From Polyrhizophydium stewartii (lineage: Eukaryota > Chytridiomycota > Chytridiomycetes > Rhizophydiales): a stretch of DNA of 15,939 nucleotides. Location: contig JADGIZ010000326.1 of assembly GCA_027604665.1 (NCBI GenBank), positions 1-15,939 of the forward strand, read 5' to 3'. The notes under the pieces were generated by a model, which worked only from the letters and a program-made list of their open reading frames with translations, was not told where the DNA came from and searched no databases. The position numbers and the translations under genes are program-made. Positions 7,494 to 15,939 of this stretch are shown piece by piece (the stretch's first letter is position 1; every line of letters begins with the position of its first letter).

Positions 7494-8879
7494 ATGGCCG
7501 TTGCGCTCGTCCACTGCGACGCCAAGCAGCGTGCCGCCGATCGGCTGCCGTCCAACGCTGGCCGGGTGCGCCGCGCTGCGTCCGCCGCGCAGGACTCACA
7601 TGCGCGCCTGACACCGCCGTGCGCAGTCGACGCTCGTGCACGCGCTCATCGAGGCGTGCGGCCTGCTCTGCCACGTCGACGTCGTGCGTCCGAAGCCGGC
7701 GGACGCCCAGACACTCGCTGCATTCCACTCAGCCGAGCTCGTCCGTGAGTCGCTCTCGCCCGCGGATATGGCCCGGCCGAGCTGACGCCCCGGACGTGCA
7801 GGCGCGCTGCTCACAGCAGAGAACAGAGGCGATGGCTCAGAAGCAGACTCGGATCTCGAGGAGGAGCTCAGCGAGCTTGGACTGATCGAGTGCGTCGGAC
7901 GACCAGGACGGCCTGTGCCACCACAAAAGACTGCTCACTCCCGATCGCGCAGCGACTGTTACGTCTTTCCTGGACTCGCCGACTACGTCACATGGACCGC
8001 CGGCGCGTCCATCACCGCTGCCCGCCTGCTCGTCGTCGGATCGCACCGCATCGCCATCAACTGGGACGGCGGTCGCCACCACGCACGCCGCGACGAGGCC
8101 GCAGGCTTCTGCCACGTCAACGACGTTGTGCTCGCGATACTGCATCTGCACACGCGCTTCTCCCGCGTGCTCTATCTCGATCTCGATGTCCACCACGGCG
8201 ATGGCAAGTGGGCGTGCCTCCAGCACCAGATGTGATCGCGTCGCAGCACTGACCGGCAGCATCTCCAGGCGTTGAGGCCGCATTCATAGCCTCACCGAGC
8301 GTTCTGACGCTCTCGTTCCACCGGAGCGACCCAGGCTTCTTCCCCGGGACAGGCACCAAGGTCGATGCGGGCATCGGCCGAGGCGCACACCACGCCCTCA
8401 ACGTGCCGCTCCGCGCCGGCGCTCGCGGATCTGCATTTGTCCCGCTCTTCACGGCCATCACACAGCAGGCCGTCGACGCATACTCCCCAGACGCCATCGT
8501 CATGCAGTGCGGGTGTGACGGGCTCTCGGGCGATCCGCTCGGCGGCGGCTGGAACCTCGACACGGTGGCGATCGCGGAATGCGTGAAGGCGGTCACTGAT
8601 GTGGGACGGCCGACGCTGCTTCTCGGCGGCGGCGGATACGCTGCACCGCTTGCCGCGCGATGCTGGACGCTCTGCACAGCCGTGGCTGCCGGCGTCGACG
8701 CCTTGGTCCAGGACGACATCCCGGAACACGAGCATTTGGGGCTGTATGCGCCGGACTTTGGATTGCGCACGCAGCCGGGCAACATGCGCGACCTCAACGA
8801 CGCCGACTTTGTCGGTAATTTGACGGCGCGCGTTCTCGCGAGTCTGGATCATGTGCGCCGCGCACGCCTCGCGCGGTGA
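7494..8879 (+). CDS. Class I histone deacetylase, HDAC8-like
   Basis: Zinc-dependent deacetylase that removes acetyl groups from lysines on histones or other proteins. Exons are 7494-7565, 7627-7744, 7802-7889, 7953-8203 and 8269-8879, giving 379 residues, about the length of human HDAC8. Active-site residues are present: the His pair at 135-136 (GRHHAR), zinc ligands Asp171 and His173 (DLDVHHGDG) and Asp260 (CGCDGLSGDP), and the transition-state Tyr300 (GGGGY). FFPGTGT and NVP are also typical. The N-terminus starts almost directly at the fold, and there is no long C-terminal tail, as in HDAC8 rather than Rpd3/Hos types. An acidic loop at about 69-89 (DSDLEEELSELG) occupies the substrate-rim loop. 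Intron 3 (63 nt) is stop-free and in frame; intron 4 is GC-AG. Variations: Cys at 257 and 259 flank the zinc Asp, where the family usually has other residues. Subfamily assignment is by overall pattern only. Confidence 0.93.
8204..8268 (+). other. GC-AG intron in the deacetylase gene
   Basis: The exon ends in the first base of a Gly codon and the intron begins GCAAGT, the standard strong GC-donor sequence (G|GCAAGT). It ends CTCCAG, with CTGACC as branch point about 25 bases before. Splicing here gives HHGDG-VEAAF, matching the invariant family sequence. The only nearby GT (in AAGTGGGC) would shift the frame. Confidence 0.85.
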
Positions 8880-8918
8880 TCCTCCAGTCTTTGTCCTAGA
8901 ACTTGCTGCCGACCTTGC

Positions 8919-8924
8919 TTTATT
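8919..8924 (-). terminator. Poly(A) signal AATAAA of the villidin-like gene
   Basis: TTTATT on the plus strand reads AATAAA on the minus strand, 109 bases past the villidin-like stop at 9034. Cleavage would fall close to or just inside the last codons of the deacetylase gene. Confidence 0.65.
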
Positions 8925-8987
8925 TAGATTCCGCCTGCGCTTGAACTCTCCATGCGTGCCTCGGCATGCAATGCAACTCGCGAAATG

Positions 8988-8993
8988 AATAAA
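8988..8993 (+). terminator. Poly(A) signal AATAAA of the deacetylase gene
   Basis: Canonical AATAAA on the plus strand, 108 bases after the deacetylase stop. It implies cleavage near the end of the villidin-like coding sequence (stop at 9034). Confidence 0.65.
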
Positions 8994-9033
8994 CCGAGAT
9001 GCACCGGGGGCACCATCGAAGTGCGAGGCCGCG

Positions 9034-12000
9034 TCAGAAGAAGCCAACCTCCTTCCTTATCTTGTCGCGCTTCCACTGCTGCATGGCCATGTACTCGTCG
9101 CGCCGCATGCGGAAGATGCTCTCAAAGTCGTCTTCGCTGAGATACATCTCTAGCTTGGTGCGATCGAGGTGCTCGGGTACGCGGTCCGAGAGCAGCACGT
9201 CGATGGGATACGTCTCCTTCTTGAACTCTTTGAGCACATCGGCGAGCGGGCGAGACCGTGGGGACATTGACGCCTGTAATACGCTCGCGTGGTCAGCTGT
9301 CACGATTGTCGCGCATGAGGCAGGCCTGCGCGAAAACAGACTTTTTCTTTTGGAATCTTGGCCCGTGTCCATCCTGCGCCGCTCGCAAGTCAGCAAAATC
9401 AAGACTGACGATCTGTTGGCTGTTGCCCTCACCGTGAAAGTGCCTCGTGAACTCGGGCGGCTCGACGCCTTGGAATGTGACTGCCTGTATCGTGCGCTTC
9501 TTGTCGTGTGTCGTCGATGTGTTGATATATTCCTGCAGCAGGCCCAGGTCAGCCGTCTTCAGCCCAATCACACCTGGCAAAAAATGTGTGCTGACAAGCT
9601 CACCACCGCTGTCTCCAGGGCAACGAGTTTTTCTGAGGGCCGCGCACTGCCCCCAAACCAGACAAACACGTGCGACACGGCGTCGAGGATCATGACCATG
9701 GTGCCGTCGAGGTCCTCTTGCGTGAAGGCGGGGACATGTGCCACCTCGACGCTGCCGCTCGCCCCGGAGCACGAGAACAGCTTCGGCACGGTGCGCGTGG
9801 GCCAGTGCTGTTGCTGTGCTTGTGGCAAAGCTACCCCCAGACCTCCAAGCTGCTCGGCGATATGTGACGGTATCGCATCTGCTCCGTCGCGCACTTGGAC
9901 AAGCGGGCATCCCGGGGCACCAAAGCGCTGCGCAGTCTCGCGAGCAGATGCCTGCTCCGGCTCGGTCGAGTGGCGGCCGATCCAGACGACGGAGTGCGTG
10001 GCGGTGAGAATGACGAGTGCGTGGTTGACGTTGAAGCACGTTTCTGGCATCACCGAGTCAGCGCGGATGGGCCGTGGACAGCAACGCGCCGGCCGCATCT
10101 CACCGCGCGGGTCAACCTCGACTGGCTTGCTCTTGCCTGCGTAGCATTGCCGGACGTCGAAAACAAGAATGCCGCTTGTTGTGGGCGTCCGAGGCGGGCT
10201 TGTGCCAAGCCGGATCGCAACGCCGCCAAGAATCATGATCAGATGCAGTGGCTCTGCAGTGCATTGACAAAGGATCCAATTCCGTCAGCATTCTTACCTG
10301 TTCAGAGCGCAGCTGCGTAGCGAGAGGCATCCACCTTTGCCCTCGACCACGCGGACCTGCGTTACCTCGAGCCCTGATTGCTGGCTGAGCTCGACGGTCA
10401 TGAGCGCGCTCGTGCCCTTCTCGGTGATGGTGGACGCCGATCCCTGCCAAAAGTAGCTCACGCACTTGTCGACGCCAGACATGGGCGGGCGGTACACGTA
10501 CACCAGCACATAGCTCTCGCCGCGGAACAGCTGGCCGGCCAGGTCGCGCGAGACGGGCTCACGCGAGAACTGCTTGATGCGGAAGTGAGTCCAAGTTCCG
10601 CTCGCGTCCGTATCGAACATCTCATACGCGATGGGCGGCGCCGGGGTGTGCAGCGCGGCAACATCGATAGGCTTCTGCACAACGTGGCGCGCAATGTGGC
10701 CCTCCACGTCGTCGATGCGCATGCTGATTGGAATCGAGCCCTCGTAGTCGCAGAACTTTTCCTTGAACAGCACGCTCTCGAGGCCCTCGGTCTCGGTATG
10801 CATGGTGATGAACAGATCCGATTGCACGGCCATCTGCGCGGCAAGCCGCTGGGCAACAAAGGCCGCGAGTGCCTTGACGTCGCTGTGTGCTTGCTTTCCG
10901 TGCCACACGAGCACCTCGCTGCGGCCCTGCACAATACACACGCCGTCTGGCGTCGGCAGCAGCGTCTTGCTCGGCGCAGCACCCTCGTACACCAAGCGCA
11001 CGAGGCTCTGGACGCGCACACTGCCGGCGGTTGCAGCCGCAGAGGGCGAAGTGTGGGCAACAAACAGGCGCTGCATGGCCATTGCGGCGATCTCGGCATC
11101 GCTCTCGCAGTCTGGCTGCTCGCGCCGCACATGGTGCGACGGATCCCCAGCACCGAGGTTGCCAAAGAAGGCGCGGCAGACTTCGGCGTCGTCGGGCTCG
11201 ACGAGCACGAGCGCAGGCCGGTTGCTGCGGGCCTTTCGGATGCGCGATGCGACATCGAGCGCCTGCGCGCGGCACACGCGCGATGCATTGGGCCCGCCCC
11301 AGTGGAACACGCTGGATCCGACGTCGAGCACAAAGGCGCTGTTGTTGCGCAGCGACGTCCACGTCGGCGCCACGGTCGTGACCGTCAGCCGCACGCGGCC
11401 GTGCAGCGCAATGAGCGTCTGCTGCTCGCCCTTGGCGAGCTTGTTTGCGTCGATGTGCGTGACAAGCTCGTTGGCGTGCGCGCCGGGGTCCTGAGCGTCC
11501 TTGGACGCCGCCGCGGCCATCTCGCGCAGCAGCGCATCATAGGACGCGATGCCGATCCGACCGAGAACGTTGTAGTGCTCGCGACGCATGCGCGCCAGCG
11601 CCTGCATCCACGCAGTGTGCTCGATGCCCGTCTCGACCTTGTGCACCCACTCGCCCATCCCGTCGGTGAGCTTAACCACGAACCCTTGAGTCTCTGGCTC
11701 ACCGAGGTCTGGCTGGGCCGCCGCGAGATCTGCAAACCCCGAGACATGCGCCGAGGGGACGACGCATACGGGCGTCGTTGCGAGTTTGCCGGAAAAGTAG
11801 AACAGAGCGCCGTCGATGATCGAGAGCCAGTATGCACCACGCGGCGGGGCCTTGAACGGCAGCGCGGCCATTGCCGCCGCAGCGCCTGGTGACGTTGCGA
11901 CAGGCACAGTCGGGACGAGCTCGACCGGCCCCTCGACGACATCTGCGTCGATGGTTTCCGCGGCCGGCATGAACCCGCGCTCCTTGACGACGCGGATGAT

Positions 12001-14781
12001 CTGCAGGATCCAGTCGGCGGCGTCCTTTGCGTTGCGCGCACAAAAGTGGTTGGCGCGATTTGGCGTGTTGATGTGGAACGTGGTTGGCCGCGCCGAGATG
12101 ACGGTTGTGTGCGATGGACTGGCTACCGCCGAGGCGAGCGGCTCGTCCGCGGCCAAGCGCACGGACGTTGCCGTCGCCAAGTTGAGGCTCTCGAGCGGCG
12201 CGCTGCCCTGCGCAAAGGCCTTGACGTCATCTTGGAACATGTGCAGCGTGCCGTCCAGATCCAGCACGCCGAGACGCGGCACCCATGCGGGCGGTGCGCG
12301 AGGCGTCGGCGACGTGTACTGCAGCAGCGAGCCCATGAGCAGCGCCGTCTGCGCTGGCGCTCGGCGGTTGGGCTGCGGGCCTGGTGCGCCTGGGGCCGCT
12401 GTCTGCCCAGATCCATGAGTCGCGGCCATCGCATCGGGATTGACGCCCATGCGTTGCGCGGCGAGCTTGATCGACTTTCCCCGGGTCAGCCCCGTGGCGC
12501 CAGTCGTGGGCAGCGCGAGCGACGAACCCGAGCCGCGCTGGTCCGCATCTGCTGTGCCGAGCACCTCTGCCGATGCGGACAGCGACGGCGGTGCCTCAAA
12601 CGCAATGTGCTGCTGGATCACCGCCACCCAGCGATCGCGCTCGTCCTTGGACGCTGCCTTGAACCGATGCGGCGCCTGCCCCTGGACATCGATTTGGAGG
12701 CCCGAGTCATCTGCGGGGCTGACGGCGAACGGCGTGGTGCCCGACATGGCCGCAAAGCGCAGATACCGCATGGGCGAGTCGGGGTTCTTGTCGGCGGCGA
12801 GGTACAGCTTGCGCTGGCGAGCCGCGACATAGACGGGCTCCCAGACGCTGCCGAACCACCCGCGGCGCTCGAGCCCGAGCACGCCTTCGAGCAGCGGCGG
12901 CTCCTCGCTGATGCCGAGCAGATCCATCGACTGCGACAGGCTGCCGCTGCTGGGGATCCCCGCGCCGCGCGCAGTCGACGATCCGCGACCCGATGCTGAT
13001 GATCCCTCCCGTGTGTGGTGGCCGCCGGCGCGGCCGCCCCGCATCGTGCCTGTTCGACGGAGCGACGGCGATCTGTTGCGTGCATGTGCATGCTGCTTAG
13101 GCGGGGCCAGTCCGGTTGCCCCCGCTGCAGGTTGATCCGCCGCCGCCGCCACTGCCGCGAGCGGCTCAGCGTCGGCCGAGGCCTTGTGAGCTGGGACGCC
13201 GGCCATATCGACCATCCACGGCTGGATGCTCTCGGACGCATCAAACCACTGAGCCGCGTTCGCGTCCTTGTTGACAGCGCACACGAGCGGGAACAAGTCC
13301 TCCTGGAAGATGGCCTCGGCGTTGACGCGCGGCACAAAGATGGACGTCATCTCGATGGCGCTGTCTGTGCCGAGCCTGATGAATCTGGCAATCTCGCACT
13401 TTTTGGCGTCGCAGACCGACTTTGGGAGCAGATCCATCGCAACGGCCTGCTTCTCGACCTTGGCCGTGGCCGCGAGCCGCAGCGAGCCCTGGTCGAGCTC
13501 GAGCACGCGCACGCCCTCGCCCTTGGCGGCGAGATACAGCAGCGGCAGCGCAGGGTCCCAGAACGGCGCGAGGAGGCCCACGCCAGAACCAGCCAGCGCG
13601 AGCGTCTGCACGGGCTCGTCAAACGCCCGCGTGTCCCACACGTGCACGCAGCGGTCGCCGCCCGTCTTGGCGAAACCAATGCTCGCGATCAGCGTGTCGG
13701 GCGCCATCCATGCGACGCGGCATCCCTTGGCCGGCGCGTGGTCCGAGAACACAGAGAGCTGCGGGTCCGTGCTGGCGCGCGGGTCGTAGACGTGCAGCAT
13801 GGCGTCCGACATGCCCGCCACGACGAGATCGCCCTCGTAGTCGAACGCAAGGCTCTGCGCTGTCGTCTCGGCGGGGCATGTGAGCGAGATGCGGTCCTCG
13901 AACGTCTCGACGGACCACAGGCGGATTGTCGCGTCGCTGGGTGGATGGCGCGGATCAGCGCCTGAGAGCGGCCAAGCCCCGATCCCAGTTCCAAACGGAC
14001 GCACCTGGCGCACGAAGCGAGAATGCCCGGGCAGGACGGATGGAACCGCAGCAACTCGACGCGCTTCTCGTGGCCGGCGAGGAACACGCTCGCAACGTCC
14101 GTCTCTGTGGGCGGGACCTGCGCGCGCGGCAGTTCGTGCGGCAGCGACCAGATGCGGATGAGCGTATCGGACCGCGTGGACGTGGCGATGATGGACGGTT
14201 CCGACGGCGCGAATGTCATGTCCTGGATCTGCTTGCCGTGCGCTGTACGTGTGTGCGTGTGCATGTGTGAGCATTCGCCCCCCCCCCGCAGCAGGCAGCC
14301 GCCGCATCGGCGGCGGGCAAAGCGCATCCGTCAGCAGCCCGGTGATGGGCGGAGGAGACCAGCAGGCATCGGAGCGCGCTGCGGGAGCGCGGTTGCACGG
14401 CTGCGACGCACCCAGCAGGTAGGGCGCATGCTGCTCCATCTTGACGGGCTCGTCCGAGAGCGACTGCGGCACGGGCAGGATGCCGACGCTGGTGGCATTG
14501 ACGCCCGGGATGGCGATATACTTTTCATTGGCCTTGTGTGGGGCGGCGCACGGCGGCCGGGAGCCACCGAGGGGACACGGTGATAGTCACACCGCCGCCG
14601 TGCGCACAGGCACGCAGTGGGTCGAGTCAGTGGCGCGGAAGCGGCTCGCAGTGGAGGGCGCAGCGCGCACCTTGATCTTGGTGGTTGCGACTGGATCGGT
14701 GCGCACACTGGTGTAGAGCGCCTTGCCGGTTGTGGCCGAGAAGGCGTTTCTGAACTTGGATATCGGGGCGGCGGCGGCCAT
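9034..14781 (-). CDS. Villidin-like actin-binding protein (coronin WD40, PH, gelsolin repeats, villin headpiece)
   Basis: Nine exons on the minus strand (14781-14671, 14532-14412, 14242-14005, 13936-10335, 10253-10104, 10043-9604, 9532-9433, 9373-9342, 9273-9034) join to 1677 residues, close to Dictyostelium villidin as I recall it. Order: a coronin-type N-terminus (SKFRNAF, then KYIAIP) and WD40 propeller to about 400, including the coronin signature VPR...FQEDLFP; a Ser/Gly/Arg linker; three PH-like domains at about 503-602, 687-811 and 856-941; five gelsolin-like segments from about 986 to 1595; and a villin headpiece to the end (YLSEDDFESIF, EYMAMQQWK, KEVGFF). The last residues keep the basic/hydrophobic actin-binding pattern. 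Such proteins link actin filaments to membranes through PH-lipid contacts; that role here is inference. Exon 8 is only 32 nt. Intron 5 (60 nt) is stop-free and in frame. In intron 4 the donor used (GTGGAT) is weak beside a GTAAGA 37 bases downstream. The ATG has a good context (GCC before, G after). Confidence 0.92.
14278..14287 (+). repeat. C10 homopolymer in villidin-like intron 2
   Basis: Ten consecutive C on the plus strand lie inside the 169-nt intron 14243-14411, next to a GT/GC-alternating stretch (14247-14272) just before the acceptor. This is simple-sequence DNA, prone to length error in sequencing and assembly; being intronic it does not affect the reading frame. Confidence 0.9.
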
Positions 14782-14903
14782 GGCTGCGATGAGTGCGACG
14801 AGGCGACAGAGGAGACGTGCGTCGCGACGGGCGGGCGTGTCGCAGCAGCAGCGACAGCGAGACTCGAGGGATCAACGAGCCGAGGCAAAAATCAGATCCA
14901 ACA
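14782..14903 (-). promoter_or_regulatory. Short gap holding the villidin-like promoter/5' leader
   Basis: Only 122 bases lie between the stop of the upstream gene (14904) and the villidin-like ATG on the same strand. They must contain the 3' end of one gene and the 5' leader of the other. On the minus strand the stretch is pyrimidine-rich before the ATG. I see no TATA box, T-run or AATAAA. Confidence 0.4.
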
Positions 14904-15850
14904 TCAAGCGGCGGGTGTGGGCTGAGCCGGCGCGTAGGCGGATACGATGCGTGTGACCCAGGCATCGAGCACGGCCTTTTGGTCCTCGTCGGTGTGGTGG
15001 TCGGCGGTCTTTGATCCGACAACAACCTCGTCCCAGAGAGCCGCGACGGTCTCGATGACGGCGAGCACCACAATGTGGAGGTCGTCAGGGGTCATGTTGC
15101 TTGTTGCGCGCCAGCGTGTGTCAGCACCGCCCGCGGATGTGCGAGGATGTCGCGGGTCTGGTCGCACCAACCACCTCGCGTTGAGATCTCGAATGCGACT
15201 GCGCGGGGCAAGCGTGCTGGTGTCAGCAGTCCACCAAGCAGGCGCCAATGCCAAGATTGCGATGCTTTGGTGCTCACGCGCGAGCCTGTCGCTGAGCGGC
15301 ACGGCGACGAACGCGGCCATGCACGCGCACAGAAGCCGAAGGTCGACAGCCTGGGTTGGATCGAGAAACGGCCCCGGCGCCTGAGCGATGGCGGCGGCAC
15401 CAGCGACCTGTTCGCCACCGGCAGCAGCATTCCGCATCGCCGCGGCAGCGTGCACCCTCGCGGCGACGGCGGCCAAGGACGTGAACAGGTTGCGCAGCAC
15501 GCGCGTGTGCTGCTCCGACAGGCGCAGGTTGAGGATCAGCGACTCGAACTGGAGGCGGGCGAGCATGAAGCGGTTGGACTCGTCGGGTGCGAGGCTGGCG
15601 AGATTGGCACGGTTGCACATGTCATGGAACTCGACAATGTCCTGCGGCGAGACTGCGGGACACGAGCCACCGTGCAAGCAGGCGGGCAGGCATGCGGGCA
15701 TGCATGCAAGCGAGCGGGCAAGCAAGCAGTCAGTCCGATAGGCGTGCATCCCGGCGTGCGAATGCCCGGCGGGGTGCACTCACGACGAAGGAGCGTTGCG
15801 CCGAAGCTCGTGTGCTCGTCACAGAAGAGTCGCGAGAGCTTGTGGCCCAT
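14904..15850 (-). CDS. Putative N-myristoylated, EF-hand-like small helical protein
   Basis: I do not recognise this protein with certainty. Exons on the minus strand are 15850-15784, 15652-15278, 15198-15168 and 15099-14904; they join to 222 residues. The ATG gives MGHKLS, which fits the N-myristoylation pattern (Gly2, Ser6), with Cys10 as a possible palmitoylation site. The body is predicted helical, with an Ala-rich middle. Near residue 155 the order (helix, RLALAFEIS, loop, NMTPDDL, helix) resembles an EF-hand, but the loop lacks the usual acidic residues at positions 1, 3 and 5, so calcium binding is doubtful. The overall plan recalls calcineurin-B-like proteins or the N-terminal part of TLDc/mEAK7 proteins; no TLDc domain follows. 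Donors are GTGAGT, GTGAGC and GTGCGA; the last two introns have CTGACA branch points. The 31-nt third exon is the least certain. The frame stays open upstream to the window edge, so an earlier start outside is possible. Confidence 0.65.
15661..15731. repeat. GCAAGC/GCATGC-rich simple repeat in an intron
   Basis: Inside the 131-nt first intron (15653-15783) of the small MG-protein gene, degenerate units of GCAAGC, GCAGGC, GGGCA and the palindrome GCATGC recur many times. The reading frames here give only Cys/Ala/His-rich strings. It is a decayed short tandem repeat without evident function. Confidence 0.7.
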
Positions 15851-15939
15851 GCCGAGCCAGTGACGGAGAGTGCAAGCGGCGGACAAAGGGCAGCCGGCTG
15901 GGCGGGAGGTGGGGGGGATGGGCCGGGTGCGGCGCACAG

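Larger units (their letters stand above)
8880..9033. other. Convergent 3' region with crossing poly(A) signals
   Basis: These 154 bases separate the stop of the deacetylase (plus) from the stop of the villidin-like gene (minus). The stretch is more AT-rich than its surroundings. Each strand has one canonical AATAAA roughly 110 bases past its own stop codon, so the two mRNAs probably overlap tail to tail. Confidence 0.7.

Noticed and set aside
5297..7885. An 862-codon open frame on the plus strand
   Set aside because: It runs antisense to DHODH and RlmN, whose conserved motifs are on the minus strand, and its protein is Arg/His-rich low complexity. In GC-rich DNA the frame opposite a gene is often open.
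10298..10334. Exon extension to the strong GTAAGA donor as the main villidin-like model
   Set aside because: It shifts the frame and loses the conserved EPLHLIMILGG continuation; the weaker donor restores it exactly.
10378..11892. A 504-codon open frame on the plus strand
   Set aside because: It is antisense to the PH and gelsolin part of the villidin-like gene, has no recognisable motif, and has shadow-frame composition.

Overview
The window is strongly GC-rich eukaryotic nuclear DNA. It carries spliceosomal introns (mostly 57-170 nt), AATAAA poly(A) signals, and a set of core eukaryotic proteins: translation release factor eRF1, a mitochondrial class 2 dihydroorotate dehydrogenase and a class I histone deacetylase. 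The dihydroorotate dehydrogenase has a TDTRAS segment after its membrane helix and a long insert before the FMN core, which I associate with fungal enzymes. A coronin/PH/gelsolin/headpiece protein of the villidin type, best known from Dictyostelium, and an RlmN-type radical SAM enzyme are unusual for an ordinary dikaryotic fungus. My best guess is an early-diverging (zoosporic, chytrid-like) fungus or a close relative; this is inference.

Layout, left to right: (1) 90-1369 (+), the 3' part of a gene for a Pro/His/Gln-rich protein with about five 44-residue Trp/Gly/Asp repeats; (2) 1637-3535 (+), eRF1, 4 exons; (3) 3845-5642 (-), dihydroorotate dehydrogenase, 4 exons; (4) 5708-7420 (-), an RlmN-like rRNA/tRNA adenine-C2 methyltransferase with an unexpected C-terminal membrane anchor, 3 exons; (5) 7494-8879 (+), an HDAC8-like deacetylase, 5 exons including a GC-AG intron; (6) 9034-14781 (-), a 1677-residue villidin-like actin-binding protein, 9 exons; (7) 14904-15850 (-), a small putatively N-myristoylated EF-hand-like protein, 4 exons. 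All exon models were built by eye from splice signals and protein-family conservation. Every one closes in frame.

The genes are tightly packed. RlmN and the deacetylase diverge from a 73-bp gap. The deacetylase and the villidin-like gene converge with crossing poly(A) signals. RlmN ends only 65 bp before the dihydroorotate dehydrogenase start. The genes do not form one pathway; the packing looks like general genome compactness. Splicing has a local dialect: about half of the inferred introns begin GTGCG, and most have CTGAC as branch point. Four introns are multiples of three without a stop, so they look like coding sequence. I found no mobile element, CRISPR array, tRNA or rRNA.
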